The notes under the pieces: model-generated
What the model was told of the DNA's origin: nothing
The model's input: the letters and a program-made list of their open reading frames with translations, nothing else
Databases searched by the model: none
Translations under genes and position numbers: made by a program
Shown: in pieces, positions 47,477-56,867 of the stretch
Layout: each line of letters begins with the position of its first letter
Numbering within the stretch: position 1 is the stretch's first letter
Assembly: GCF_910589175.1 (NCBI RefSeq)
Contig: NZ_CAJURR010000009.1
Location: forward strand, 6,231 to 70,230
Direction: 5' to 3'
DNA length: 64,000 nt
Source of the DNA: an uncultured Lactobacillus sp.
GTDB taxonomy: Bacteria; Bacillota; Bacilli; Lactobacillales; Lactobacillaceae

Positions 47477-49642
47477 ATGCTATGTGATAACTGTCATGAA
47501 CGTCCTGCCTCTATTCATCTTTATACAAATGTAAATGGGCAAGATCGTGAAATTTCATTATGTCAACAATGTTATCAAGAATTGAAAAATCAACAAGGAC
47601 AAAATAATAGTATGAATAATAACAATGCATTTTTTGGCGATTTTGATGATTTATTCAACGCCTTAAATAATAACAATGAACAAAATAATCCTCAAGGCCG
47701 TGATCCACGTATGCAAATGGGTGGTGGCCGTCGAGGTGGAAATAACGGTGGTCAAAAATCCCTACTCGACCAGTATGGTACGGATTTAACCGACTTAGCA
47801 AAAAAGGGTAAAATTGATCCAGTTATTGGTCGTGATAAAGAAATTGCTCGCGTTATTGAAATTTTAAACAGACGGACTAAAAATAACCCTGTTCTTATCG
47901 GAGAAGCCGGTGTTGGTAAAACTGCTGTTGTTGAAGGTTTAGCACAACAAATTGTCGATGGTTCAGTCCCTGCTAAACTTCAAGACAAGAGAATCATTTC
48001 TTTAAATATGGTCTCAATGGTTCAAGGTACTGGAATTCGCGGTCAATTTGAACAAAGAATGCAGCAATTAATCAAAGAATTAGAACAAAACGATAATATC
48101 ATCCTATTTATTGACGAAATTCATGAATTAGTTGGCGCAGGTAATGCTGAAGGTGGTATGGATGCTGGTAACATTATTAAACCAGCCTTAGCTCGTGGAG
48201 ATTTCCAATTAATTGGTGCCACTACCATTAAGGAATATCGAAACATCGAAAAGGATTCTGCCCTTGCTCGTAGATTCCAACCAGTGGAGGTTAAAGAACC
48301 TACAACTGAAGAAACAATTAAGATTTTACAAGGCATTCGTAAGCGTTACGAAGACTACCATCATGTTCACTATACAGATGAATCTATACAAGCTGCAGTA
48401 GATCTTTCCTCACGCTACATTCAAGATCGTTTCTTACCTGATAAAGCCATCGATCTTTTAGACGAGGCCGGTTCAAGAATGAATCTCACCATTCCTTATG
48501 TTGATAGTGAAAAGATCAAGGAAAGACTGGATGCTGCTGAAAGCTTAAAGCAAGATGCTTTAAAAAACGAAGATTATGAAAAAGCTGCCTACTATCGTGA
48601 TCAAATTGAAAAGTATGAAAAATTAAAAGATCAGAAAGTAGATCCTGATCAAACACCTAAAATTACTGAAAAGATCATGAATAAGATCGTGGAGGAAAAA
48701 ACTAATATTCCTGTCGGCGACTTACAGAAACAAGAAGAAACGCAATTAAAGAACTTAGCTACTGACCTTAAAGATAATGTAATTGGTCAAAACAAAGCTG
48801 TTGAAACTGTTGCTCGTGCAATAAGACGAAATCGGGTTGGATTTAACAAATCTGGTCGTCCAATCGGCTCATTCCTATTTGTGGGCCCCACTGGTGTAGG
48901 TAAAACAGAATTAGCTAAACAATTAGCCAAACAAATCTTTGGTACAGAAGATGCGATGATTCGGTTTGATATGAGTGAATATATGGAACAATATTCCGTA
49001 TCGAAATTAATCGGATCGGCTCCAGGTTACGTGGGCTATGAGGAAGCTGGTCAATTAACAGAAAGAGTACGTCATAATCCATATAGCTTAATTTTATTTG
49101 ATGAAATTGAAAAAGCTCATCCTGATGTACTTCACCTATTCTTGCAAATTCTCGACGATGGTCGCTTAACTGATTCGCAAGGTCGCACAGTTTCATTTAA
49201 AGATACCATTATCATTATGACCTCTAATGCTGGCCAAGGAATCAAAGAAGCTAGTGTAGGTTTTGCAGCTGAAAATAGTCATCAAGAACAATTTAAGAAC
49301 AGCTTAGGTCAATACTTTAAACCTGAATTCTTAAATAGACTTGATGATATCGTTGAATTTAGTGCACTTGATAAGAAAGACTTAATCAAGATCGTTGATT
49401 TAATGCTTGCAAATACCAACGCTATGGTAAAAGATCAAGGCCTTCATATTGATGTTACATCTGACGCAAAAGAACTTCTTGTCGAAAAAGGTTATGATCC
49501 ATCTATGGGTGCTCGTCCACTTCGTCGTACAATACAAGAAGAAATTGAAGATAAAGTAGCAGACTATAAACTAGATAATCCAACAGCTAAAGACCTAAAG
49601 GCTGATGTAGTTGATAGTGAAATAGTAATTAGTGAAAATTAA
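47477..49642 (+). CDS. clpE: ClpE ATPase (HSP100) with N-terminal zinc finger
   Basis: Two-domain AAA+ unfoldase that disaggregates proteins or feeds ClpP. The 721-aa protein starts with the ClpE zinc site (Cys3, Cys6, Cys29, Cys32), then an Asn/Gly-rich linker (about 44-95). AAA1 has Walker A GEAGVGKT (142-149), a UVR coiled coil ([15 protein letters not shown]) follows, and AAA2 has GPTGVGKT (about 470). It is controlled by the CIRCE operator upstream. A DUF1827 gene follows, a common lactic-acid-bacterial pairing. Confidence 0.97.
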   Translation: MLCDNCHERPASIHLYTNVNGQDREISLCQQCYQELKNQQGQNNSMNNNNAFFGDFDDLFNALNNNNEQNNPQGRDPRMQMGGGRRGGNNGGQKSLLDQYGTDLTDLAKKGKIDPVIGRDKEIARVIEILNRRTKNNPVLIGEAGVGKTAVVEGLAQQIVDGSVPAKLQDKRIISLNMVSMVQGTGIRGQFEQRMQQLIKELEQNDNIILFIDEIHELVGAGNAEGGMDAGNIIKPALARGDFQLIGATTIKEYRNIEKDSALARRFQPVEVKEPTTEETIKILQGIRKRYEDYHHVHYTDESIQAAVDLSSRYIQDRFLPDKAIDLLDEAGSRMNLTIPYVDSEKIKERLDAAESLKQDALKNEDYEKAAYYRDQIEKYEKLKDQKVDPDQTPKITEKIMNKIVEEKTNIPVGDLQKQEETQLKNLATDLKDNVIGQNKAVETVARAIRRNRVGFNKSGRPIGSFLFVGPTGVGKTELAKQLAKQIFGTEDAMIRFDMSEYMEQYSVSKLIGSAPGYVGYEEAGQLTERVRHNPYSLILFDEIEKAHPDVLHLFLQILDDGRLTDSQGRTVSFKDTIIIMTSNAGQGIKEASVGFAAENSHQEQFKNSLGQYFKPEFLNRLDDIVEFSALDKKDLIKIVDLMLANTNAMVKDQGLHIDVTSDAKELLVEKGYDPSMGARPLRRTIQEEIEDKVADYKLDNPTAKDLKADVVDSEIVISEN

Positions 49643-49655
49643 TTATCTAAGAATA

Positions 49656-49730
49656 AATAAGAGGCACAAGTTCTACAATGTCTTAACTTAATGACGTCGG
49701 CAACTTTTGTGACTCTTATTTTTATTTTTA
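49656..49730 (+). terminator. clpE terminator (long imperfect hairpin)
   Basis: AATAAGAG (49656-49663) pairs with CTCTTATT (49713-49720), with further CACAA/TTGTG pairing inside and a T-rich tract after. The loop is long and may hold internal structure. Confidence 0.7.
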
Positions 49731-49799
49731 TAAATTCTACAAAAAAGGTTATACTTAAATTGGGATTTTAAAGACACATTATATATCGAGGTTATAAAT

Positions 49800-50081
49800 A
49801 TGATGCATTTAATTGATGTTACAAATAGCTACCGTGATTTAGTCCAAAGACAATTAGCAGCTACTAATAGTCAATTCGTAAAAGTTTACTCTTTAGGTAA
49901 TACCACAGTAGTATACAGCGAAACAGCTGATAAAATTGAAATCGTTATGGAAAATCATAAACGTCCTATTAGACAAGATGAAGTAGAATTTGTTATTAAG
50001 CGTCTAATTCATGAAGATCGAATTTATGATATAACAGTTGATAAAAGTAGAAAAATTATTTCTATCACTTGTGATCGTTAA
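49800..50081 (+). CDS. DUF1827-family small protein
   Basis: A 93-aa soluble protein (MMHLIDVTNSYRDLVQRQL...) of the DUF1827 family, which is known mainly from Lactobacillales and usually sits beside clpE. Alternating charged strands (YSETADKIEIVMEN, ITVDKSRKIISI) suggest a compact alpha/beta fold. Function unknown; a link to ClpE is suggested only by neighbourhood. GAGG lies eight bases before the first ATG. It is flanked by terminators. Confidence 0.85.
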   Translation: MMHLIDVTNSYRDLVQRQLAATNSQFVKVYSLGNTTVVYSETADKIEIVMENHKRPIRQDEVEFVIKRLIHEDRIYDITVDKSRKIISITCDR

Positions 50082-50089
50082 AATCGCAA

Positions 50090-50120
50090 AAAAAGCCGTG
50101 GAGAAATCCCACGGCTTTTT
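50090..50120. terminator. Bidirectional terminator between the DUF1827 gene and prfC
   Basis: AAAAAGCCGTGG / CCACGGCTTTTT perfect stem with A/T tracts on both sides for convergent transcripts. Confidence 0.92.
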
Positions 50121-50125
50121 CTATC

Positions 50126-51694
50126 TTATAATCTTGAAGTTAATTCAACGTCAGGATACTTGTCTTTAAACCATCTTTCAGCAAATGCATTTTCAAATAA
50201 GAATAACGGCTCGCCATCCCTATCCTTAACCAACAAGTTACGGGATGATGACATTTTAGGATCCAATTGATCTGGATTAATCCAACGCGCTACACGATTT
50301 CCTAAAGTATGGAGCTCAACTTCTGAGTTATATTCATTTTTCATTCGGAAAGAGAATACTTCAAATTGTAATTGACCAACTGCTCCTAAAATATAATCAT
50401 CAGTTGAATAGCCACGGTAAAGTTGAATTGCACCTTCTTGAACTAATTGATTCATCCCTTTATGGAATGACTTTTGTTTCATAACATTCTTAGCAGTTAC
50501 TCGCATAAAAATTTCAGGCGTAAATTGTGGTAACTCTGGATAGACAATTTTCTTCTTTCCAGCATAAATTGAGTCACCAATCTGAAAATTACCCGTATCG
50601 TACAAACCAACTATATCTCCAGCTACTGCATCAGAAACCTGTACACGTTCACTAGACATAAACTCAGTTGCATTATTTAATCTAACAGGCTTACCAGTTC
50701 GAGCTAAAGTTACATCAATTCCCTTTTTAAATTCACCGCTTCCAATTCTTACAAAAGCAATTCGATCACGGTGGTTAGGATTCATATTTGCCTGAATTTT
50801 AAAGACAAAGCCAGAGAATTCTGGATCATCTGCAGCTAGCTTTTCATCGTCATTAACCACATGTTCTTGAGGAGCAGGTGCTAAATTAACAAAACTATCC
50901 AAGAAAGTTTCTACACCAAAATTAGTTAAAGCAGACCCAAAGAAGACTGGTGTTTGATCTCCTCTTAAAATCTTATCTTTGTCAAAAGTATTTCCAGCTT
51001 CTTTCAACAAGTCGATATCATCTAAAGTCGATTGGTATAAACTATCCTGTGCTAAAGCCTCATCTTCAGATAATTTACCATTTTCATCTAATGGCAAATA
51101 ACGATCATCATCGTCTTTTCGATAAAGTTCAACTCGATTGTTCGCAATATCGTATAATCCTTTTAACTGCTTTCCCATACCAATTGGCCAGTTCATTGCT
51201 ACACCTTCAATGCCTAGCAAATCTTCTAATTCAGCAATTAGGTCTAGTGGTTCACGTCCATCCCGATCTAATTTGTTCATGAAAGTAAAGATCGGAATAC
51301 CTCTCTTCTTTACAACTTTAAACAGCTTTTTAGTTTGAGGTTCGATACCTTTAGCAGAATCAATAACCATTACTGCAGCATCAACAGCCATTAAGGTCCG
51401 ATAGGTATCTTCAGAGAAATCTTGGTGTCCAGGAGTATCTAGAATATTAATTCTCTTTCCTTGGTATTCAAATTGCATTACTGAACTAGTAACTGAAATA
51501 CCACGCTTTTTTTCAATTGCCATCCAGTCACTAGTTGCATAGTGACCACTTTTACGTGCTTTAACTGTACCTGCGCTTCGAATTACTCCACCAAAAAGGA
51601 GCATTTGTTCAGTAATTGTAGTCTTACCCGCATCCGGGTGAGAAATAATCGCAAATGTGCGTCTTTTTTTCACTTCATCCGTTAACTTTGTCAT
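50126..51694 (-). CDS. prfC: Peptide chain release factor 3
   Basis: GTPase that recycles RF1/RF2 from the ribosome. The 522-aa protein has G1 SHPDAGKT, the switch-II region [27 protein letters not shown] (G4) and the RF3 C-terminal block (RYRGY-like [21 protein letters not shown]). Its ATG overlaps the upstream CBS gene's stop by one base (TAATG). With prfB also in the window, two of the three release-factor activities are visible. Confidence 0.97.
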   Translation of the reverse strand: MTKLTDEVKKRRTFAIISHPDAGKTTITEQMLLFGGVIRSAGTVKARKSGHYATSDWMAIEKKRGISVTSSVMQFEYQGKRINILDTPGHQDFSEDTYRTLMAVDAAVMVIDSAKGIEPQTKKLFKVVKKRGIPIFTFMNKLDRDGREPLDLIAELEDLLGIEGVAMNWPIGMGKQLKGLYDIANNRVELYRKDDDDRYLPLDENGKLSEDEALAQDSLYQSTLDDIDLLKEAGNTFDKDKILRGDQTPVFFGSALTNFGVETFLDSFVNLAPAPQEHVVNDDEKLAADDPEFSGFVFKIQANMNPNHRDRIAFVRIGSGEFKKGIDVTLARTGKPVRLNNATEFMSSERVQVSDAVAGDIVGLYDTGNFQIGDSIYAGKKKIVYPELPQFTPEIFMRVTAKNVMKQKSFHKGMNQLVQEGAIQLYRGYSTDDYILGAVGQLQFEVFSFRMKNEYNSEVELHTLGNRVARWINPDQLDPKMSSSRNLLVKDRDGEPLFLFENAFAERWFKDKYPDVELTSRL

Positions 51695-52560
51695 TAATCT
51701 TTAGCTTCTTCCTTTTCTTGTTTTTCTGGAATTGTGAGCAGCAGTGTTAATAAACGAGAACCTTTCATTCGTCTCGTGGTTAAAACCATCCCATTATCAA
51801 GTTTAACGCTCAACTTCTCTCCCTTAGCGGGAATTAGACCTAATTTAGTAATTACATATCCAGCAACAGTATCCACATTTTCCATTGCCAAATCAGTTCC
51901 AAATTCTTCATTGAAGTCAGCTAAAGGCATTTTTCCATAAATAACATACTCTCTTGGACCAATTTTTGAAAATAATACCTCCGCCTTATCAACTTCATCG
52001 TCAATATCGCCGACAATTTCTTCAATTAAATCTTCAATTGTTGCGAGTCCAACAACGCCGCCGTACTCATCAGTCAAAATAGCAAGCTGTCTTTGAGTCT
52101 CCTGCATCTCGACTAACAATTCTCCTAATTCAATAGTTTCAGGTGCAAATAAAGGCTTAAACATAACCTGATCGTAGTCTAGCTTATCAAAACCAACTTT
52201 ATGAGCTTTTCGTAAAACAGTTCTAATATGAATGACGCCTACAATCTTATCTTTATCCCCATCATAAACAGGCACTCTTGAATAAGGCTCTTTTAAGATC
52301 TTATCTAAGTTTTCTTGAAAACTATCATTAATATCGACCATGAAAGCATCAGTTCGAGGCACCATTACTTCTCGTGCCATCTTTTCCTCAAATTCAAGAA
52401 TACCTTCCATCATTGAATATTCACGATCGCTGATTTCTTTTTGCTCATGTAATTTATTTAAAATTTTATTTAGCTTACGTTGGCCATCAATATCTTCATC
52501 GCCACGAAATTTAGCTCTTAATTTGCTAAATATATCCCCCGCACCGGGATCACTACTCAT
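51694..52560 (-). CDS. CBS-domain protein, HlyC/CorC family
   Basis: A 288-aa soluble protein with a short N-terminal region, two CBS domains (about 70-190; [15 protein letters not shown] and [27 protein letters not shown]) and a C-terminal CorC_HlyC domain (about 200-280). Family members modulate ion export (CorC-like), and the old haemolysin label is weak. I prefer the ATG at 52560 ([11 protein letters not shown]); an in-frame ATG 16 codons earlier is possible. It is coupled to prfC. Confidence 0.88.
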   Translation of the reverse strand: MSSDPGAGDIFSKLRAKFRGDEDIDGQRKLNKILNKLHEQKEISDREYSMMEGILEFEEKMAREVMVPRTDAFMVDINDSFQENLDKILKEPYSRVPVYDGDKDKIVGVIHIRTVLRKAHKVGFDKLDYDQVMFKPLFAPETIELGELLVEMQETQRQLAILTDEYGGVVGLATIEDLIEEIVGDIDDEVDKAEVLFSKIGPREYVIYGKMPLADFNEEFGTDLAMENVDTVAGYVITKLGLIPAKGEKLSVKLDNGMVLTTRRMKGSRLLTLLLTIPEKQEKEEAKD

Positions 52561-52675
52561 CTTTAAATTCTCTCTTTCTATTGATGTGTTAAGGCCCATT
52601 TTAATCACAATTATCGGTAATTATATCACATGCAAATATATGATAAAATAAGGAACAAGAAATGGGGTCCTATAG

Positions 52676-53137
52676 ATGAAAAAACAAAACATCTACTTAG
52701 TATTTACTTTTTTACTATTAATTCCGTATCTTTGCAGTTTAACCCTAGTTGGTATCTGTTATAATGCCTTAGTTAGACATTCTAGTGACATTTTTAGAAG
52801 TTTTATCGGTGCCTTAGTTGGTACAATTATTATGTTTGCAATTAAGGCCACTATTCAACGTCCACTTGATTTAGTCTCTGATGAAGTACCAAATAACTTG
52901 TTTAAACAGATTTTACGTTTTTATAGTATTCGTAGACGTAAATTTCTACTTATTTGTAATTGTTTAGTTGACTTTGCCCTCTGCTGGCTTGCCATGGACT
53001 TAGTAAGAAAATTCTTCTCACTATCTTTTATTATTGGCAATTCCGTTGGGATAGTCTTATTGATCATGCTAATTTCAACATGTATTGGCGCTTATATTGA
53101 ATATGATAATCTTTCTATTGACCCTAAACAGAAGTAA
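52676..53137 (+). CDS. Four-span membrane protein of unknown function
   Basis: A 153-aa hydrophobic protein with about four membrane segments (residues 8-28, 40-60, 90-112, 117-140) separated by a basic cytoplasmic loop (FYSIRRRK). The start MKKQNIYLVF follows GGGGTCCTATAG, a weak ribosome site. I recognise no family. It diverges from the CBS-domain gene and converges with the next gene, whose stop abuts its own. Confidence 0.7.
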   Translation: MKKQNIYLVFTFLLLIPYLCSLTLVGICYNALVRHSSDIFRSFIGALVGTIIMFAIKATIQRPLDLVSDEVPNNLFKQILRFYSIRRRKFLLICNCLVDFALCWLAMDLVRKFFSLSFIIGNSVGIVLLIMLISTCIGAYIEYDNLSIDPKQK

Positions 53138-53635
53138 TTATTTTGAACTTTCTTCAGAACTGGCATCTAGATATAAAATCTGGGCCAGTTCTTTTGTTTC
53201 TAAGTTTAATTTAGCTAAAACATATGGTTTTTCACTATCGCCTAAATTTTCGTACATAGTAACGCCAGCTTTTGACAACTTATCTAAAAAAGTAGGAATA
53301 ACAAAATTTAAAGGTTGGCTAAAGAAAGCTAAATTACTATCTGGTGTATCAATTTCTGCAATTTCTGAAGCAGGTAATTCAAATTTATTTAATCCTGCAA
53401 CAGGCATTTGTTTGTCATCAGCCAAGATTCCATACCAAAACATAAAGTTTTCTGGTCCAAATACCACCAAGCTTGCTCGTTCATTTTCATACCCATTGTC
53501 TTTGATAAACTTTTGGAATACAGGATCATTTTCCATCTCTTGAATAGCAGCTGTATATGTCTTATTTTCGTCAATTTGATTTGGCATAAAAACCTTACCG
53601 ATAAAGTTATGTGCCGAGTATTTTTCTTTCTTCAT
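53138..53635 (-). CDS. Uncharacterised soluble protein (165 aa)
   Basis: An acidic 165-aa protein without membrane segments; the middle has aromatic [13 protein letters not shown] and the end is acidic (DASSEESSK). GGGGAG lies just before the ATG. It overlaps the end of the DUF402 gene by 29 bases and probably shares its transcript. I do not recognise a domain and give no function. The open frame on the opposite strand (53085-53543) reads as a shadow. Confidence 0.7.
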   Translation of the reverse strand: MKKEKYSAHNFIGKVFMPNQIDENKTYTAAIQEMENDPVFQKFIKDNGYENERASLVVFGPENFMFWYGILADDKQMPVAGLNKFELPASEIAEIDTPDSNLAFFSQPLNFVIPTFLDKLSKAGVTMYENLGDSEKPYVLAKLNLETKELAQILYLDASSEESSK

Positions 53636-54197
53636 TTTCTCTCCCCTTAAAAAAGCTTCGATCTAAGTCAGGACGTAATTGGTTATAGCGTTCGTACCAA
53701 ATTTGTACAAACTTTTTAGCAAATGGTCCCTTCTTTTGATCAATCCAATCTAATAATTCAAAACTAGTACTACGCAAAATACTATCAATCTCTTCGCTAT
53801 AATGCCAGCGTTTTTTGTTCATTGCATACTCATCGGCATCTAGAAGTCTTTTTTCTCCATCTGGAAAAACTTTAATATCTAGATCATAGTCGATATATTT
53901 TAATGCTTCTCGATCTAAAATAAATGGACTAGCTAAATTTGCGTAGTATGCAACACCATCTGGCCTAAGCATTGCTATCACATTAAACCAAAGTTTACGA
54001 TGAAAATAAACAATTGCTGGTTCACGACTAATCCATTTTCTACCGTCTTCTTCGGTAATTAAAGTCCGATCATTAACGCCAATAATAATATTTTGTTCTG
54101 TTTTAACTACCATAGTGTCACGCCAATTTCGGTGTAGCGTACCATTATGTTTATAACTTTGTATTGCGATATAATCGCCTTCACGAGGCATCTCCAT
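53607..54197 (-). CDS. DUF402 protein, nucleoside tri-/diphosphatase (Ntdp/YgaC) type
   Basis: A 196-aa protein with the DUF402 pattern: [22 protein letters not shown] start, [22 protein letters not shown] middle and the acidic metal block [22 protein letters not shown]. Staphylococcal relatives hydrolyse nucleoside tri- and diphosphates, so a phosphatase role is likely but inferred. AGGAGG lies eight bases upstream of the ATG. It follows recX on the same strand. Confidence 0.88.
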   Translation of the reverse strand: MEMPREGDYIAIQSYKHNGTLHRNWRDTMVVKTEQNIIIGVNDRTLITEEDGRKWISREPAIVYFHRKLWFNVIAMLRPDGVAYYANLASPFILDREALKYIDYDLDIKVFPDGEKRLLDADEYAMNKKRWHYSEEIDSILRSTSFELLDWIDQKKGPFAKKFVQIWYERYNQLRPDLDRSFFKGRENEERKILGT

Positions 54198-54233
54198 GAT
54201 ATTCGCCTCCTAACTAAATATTATACCAGCAAA

Positions 54234-55049
54234 TTAATATTCATCTATTTCTTCTAAATTTACTACTTCACCACTTAAAAAACTATCAATCTCTCCACTG
54301 GAAAAACCATGTTGAAATAAGTATCTTTTAACCTTCTGTCGTCTCTTAAAGTCATCATCTCTTCGATAACGACGCCAAGCTTTAATTCCTTGTTTTTTCA
54401 AAGCCTCTAGTTGATCATCTTCTGTACTTTCTAAGTCTAACTGATCAACTACAAGTTCTCCTAGCTCTTGATTAAAACCATGTGTTTGTAGTTTTTTTAG
54501 CGCTTTTTGCTTAATTTCTTTATATGACATTTTTCCTACTTGATGACCAATTGAATGTATTAAGCGCATACCAGCTTCTATCCATTCTTCATCATCTATT
54601 TCATAAAGAGAATCCTGAATAATATCGTTAGCTACACCTTTTTGTTTTAATTTACTACTGATCGATCTTGGGCCATCTTTTCCTACTCTAAGGTTATTCT
54701 GGATAAATAAGCGTGCAAAATTATTATCATCAAGATAATTTAATTCTATTAAGTTTTCTATAGCACTTTGACTAGCTTCCGGACTAATCCCCTGCTTATT
54801 TAAATAAGTTAAAACTTCATATACACTACGCGGCTGATAGCTTAAATAAGACATAGCTAGCTGGAGCGCATGACTATCTGCTTCAGCTTTTTTTATTTTT
54901 TCAATATCTTCAAGGCTTAGTTCAGTTCCTTTTAACAGTCTTTTTTCAGCTAAGGTTCTTTCACTGACACTGAAGGCATATTCATTATCAATAAAAATAT
55001 TATAGCGTCCCTTTCGCTTTTGCGTACTAATCTTAGTAATAATTGGCAT
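54234..55049 (-). CDS. recX: RecX regulatory protein
   Basis: RecX limits RecA filament growth. The 271-aa protein is long for the family but typical of lactobacilli, with repeated three-helix modules (YLSYQPRSVYEVLTYLNKQGI and FIQNNLRVGKDGPRSISSKLKQKGV) and a longer C terminus. ATG at 55049, with AAGGTG upstream, is chosen over a GTG two codons earlier. It is far from recA (23.4-24.5 kb), as usual in lactobacilli. It starts the recX-DUF402-hypothetical run. Confidence 0.92.
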   Translation of the reverse strand: MPIITKISTQKRKGRYNIFIDNEYAFSVSERTLAEKRLLKGTELSLEDIEKIKKAEADSHALQLAMSYLSYQPRSVYEVLTYLNKQGISPEASQSAIENLIELNYLDDNNFARLFIQNNLRVGKDGPRSISSKLKQKGVANDIIQDSLYEIDDEEWIEAGMRLIHSIGHQVGKMSYKEIKQKALKKLQTHGFNQELGELVVDQLDLESTEDDQLEALKKQGIKAWRRYRRDDDFKRRQKVKRYLFQHGFSSGEIDSFLSGEVVNLEEIDEY

Positions 55050-55177
55050 TATCACACCTTCTTCATTTTTTTATTTCTTCTATATTATAATAAATTAAAT
55101 ACTTGTATCACTTGAAAATAACGCTTATGCTTATTGTGACACTTTTTTCATGAATCAATCGAAATGAGGGCCTTATT

Positions 55178-56557
55178 TTGACAAAATTTACTAAAAACAA
55201 ACAAGAAAAAAATATTATCATCACTATTAAACGCTTGGGTATTAATGGTGAAGGTATTGGATACTATAAAAAGAAAATTATTTTTATTCCGGGTGCGCTT
55301 CCGAATGAGGTAGTTGTTGCTAAGATCGTTGATCGCCATCCACACTATTTGGAAGGTGAATTAGTAAGAATTAAAGAAAAATCTCCTGACAGAGTTACCT
55401 TTCCTAAAGGAGTTGATCCTGCAGTTGGTGGGCTAGAACTCGCACATCTTTCTTATCCAAAACAACTTGAATTTAAACAGCATCTAATTCTAGAATCGCT
55501 TAGAAAATATCATCCAAGAGACTATATTAAATATAAAGTTAAAAAGACAATTCCTGCACCAAACGCTTGGAATTATCGAAATAAAGCTCAATATCAAATT
55601 GAATTTAATAAGGGGAAGAGTAAACTTGGTCTCTATGCTCCTAATTCCCGTCGTCTTATTGACCTGCCTGATATGCCCACTCAAACAAAAGAGACTCAAA
55701 AAGTAGAACGTGAAATTAAGAAACTAATCGATAAACTTCACATCCGAATTGCCGACTTTAGACGTCATACCGATGGAATTAAAACCATTGCCGTTCGTCA
55801 AAGCAATGCTACTGGTGAAATTCAGGTAACTTTAATTACAATTGATAAAAAAATTAAAGATCTCAAGTTACTTGCTAGTCATATTATGAAACTTCCGAAT
55901 GTAGTTTCCGTTTTCCAAAATGAAACTCAATGGCAAAATCCTCAAGTTTGGGGCAATAAAACTATTAAATTGTTCGGAAAGTCACATATTACAGAAGAAA
56001 TACTAGGTAAAAAATTTAAGCTTTCACCACGCGCATTTTTCCAGCTTAACCCTGAACAAACTACTACTCTTTACTCAGAAGCCCTTAAATATCTTGACTT
56101 AACTCCCGATCAAACTTTAATCGATGCTTATGCGGGCGTTGGTACTTTGGGAATCTTAGCTAGCGATCAAGTAAGACAGGTTATTGGAATTGAATCCATT
56201 CCTGAAGCCGTAATCGATGCTCAAGAAAACTGCCGCTTAAATCATGTAAGAAATGCGGAATATATTCAAGGAAATGTGGAAAAATTACTTCCAGAACTAA
56301 AAAATCAAGGTGTTCCAATTAATGCATTAATCGTCGACCCACCACGTACGGGATTAAGCAAAAAGTTAATTAAAACTCTACTTGAAGTAAAACCTGAAAC
56401 CTTTGTTTACGTTTCTTGCAATCCTGCTACTCTGGCAAAGGATTTAGTTCTTCTAAGTGAAGCTTATGATGTTAGAGTTATTCAACCAGTTGATATGATG
56501 CCGCAAACACCACGTTGGGAAGGCGTTACTAAACTAGTTTTAAGAAAAAATAAGTAA
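55178..56557 (+). CDS. rlmD: 23S rRNA (uracil-5-)-methyltransferase, RlmD/RumA family
   Basis: SAM-dependent enzyme making 5-methyluridine in rRNA. The 459-aa protein has an N-terminal TRAM domain (about 10-70, KRLGINGEGIGYYKKK), a SAM motif DAYAGVGTLGI, the DPPRTG motif and the catalytic cysteine in YVSCNPATLAKDL. RumA-type iron-sulfur cysteines are not obvious in the N-terminal part. A TTG start with GAGG eight bases upstream is used. It diverges from recX and ends at a terminator. Confidence 0.93.
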   Translation: MTKFTKNKQEKNIIITIKRLGINGEGIGYYKKKIIFIPGALPNEVVVAKIVDRHPHYLEGELVRIKEKSPDRVTFPKGVDPAVGGLELAHLSYPKQLEFKQHLILESLRKYHPRDYIKYKVKKTIPAPNAWNYRNKAQYQIEFNKGKSKLGLYAPNSRRLIDLPDMPTQTKETQKVEREIKKLIDKLHIRIADFRRHTDGIKTIAVRQSNATGEIQVTLITIDKKIKDLKLLASHIMKLPNVVSVFQNETQWQNPQVWGNKTIKLFGKSHITEEILGKKFKLSPRAFFQLNPEQTTTLYSEALKYLDLTPDQTLIDAYAGVGTLGILASDQVRQVIGIESIPEAVIDAQENCRLNHVRNAEYIQGNVEKLLPELKNQGVPINALIVDPPRTGLSKKLIKTLLEVKPETFVYVSCNPATLAKDLVLLSEAYDVRVIQPVDMMPQTPRWEGVTKLVLRKNK

Positions 56558-56569
56558 TTATATTAATTT

Positions 56570-56595
56570 AAGCAGTCGATTTGACTGCTTTTTTT
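56570..56595 (+). terminator. rlmD terminator
   Basis: AAGCAGTC-GATTT-GACTGCTT followed by a T-run on the plus strand. Confidence 0.9.
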
Positions 56596-56602
56596 GTGCT
56601 TA

Positions 56603-56641
56603 TAAAAAAGGTTGTAGACTGCCTGGTCTACAACCTTTTTT
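56603..56641. terminator. Strong bidirectional terminator ending the RNA candidate
   Basis: AAAAAGGTTGTAGAC / GTCTACAACCTTTTT is a 15-bp perfect stem with a 6-base loop and T-runs in both directions. Confidence 0.92.
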
Positions 56642-56833
56642 CAAGTGGATGAGGTAAATACTATCTAGCGCCATAACGTCAGTATCTGGGTTTGATATTA
56701 TGACTTGATCAACATCACTTGTTTGCATCTGTATTGAATAACGACTATTTGATCTTACTAAGAGAATCTTGTCTTTAAAACACTACAATCTGGAGATAAA
56801 AACTATTTACAATATTATTCTACCTCTCCACAC
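56603..56833 (-). ncRNA. Structured small RNA candidate, probably 6S RNA
   Basis: The transcript would begin about 56833 from a clear promoter and end at the strong terminator (56603-56641). The body (56833-56643, 191 bases) has complementary ends: GTGGA-GAGGTA near the start pairs with TACCTC-a-TCCAC at the end, extended by AATA/TATT. Inside, TGTAGTGT/ATACTgACG and GATCAA/TTGATC can form an upper rod around an open central bubble. Size and single rod with bubble fit 6S RNA (RNA polymerase sponge). Sequence identity with known 6S RNAs could not be tested here. Confidence 0.5.
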
Positions 56834-56838
56834 ATCTT

Positions 56839-56866
56839 ATTATAACAACTATGTAAGCGAATACAA
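56839..56866 (-). promoter_or_regulatory. Promoter of the small RNA candidate
   Basis: -35 TTGTAT (56866-56861), 16-base spacer, perfect -10 TATAAT (56844-56839) on the minus strand, starting just past the mvaS stop. Start about 56832. Confidence 0.7.
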
Positions 56867-56867
56867 G

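Larger units (their letters stand above)
56558..56867. other. 310-bp non-coding gap between rlmD and mvaS
   Basis: Contains the rlmD terminator, a second bidirectional terminator, and on the minus strand a promoter and structured RNA candidate (listed separately). Convergent rlmD and mvaS flank it. No supported protein gene. Confidence 0.8.

Noticed and set aside
53085-53543. 152-codon plus-strand frame opposite the 165-aa gene
   Set aside because: The minus-strand frame has a proper ribosome site, protein-like composition and operon context; this one is a shadow.
56600-56728. A 42-codon minus-strand reading frame inside the RNA candidate
   Set aside because: No ribosome site precedes its ATG, and the frame runs through the terminator stem; the paired ends and promoter explain the region better.
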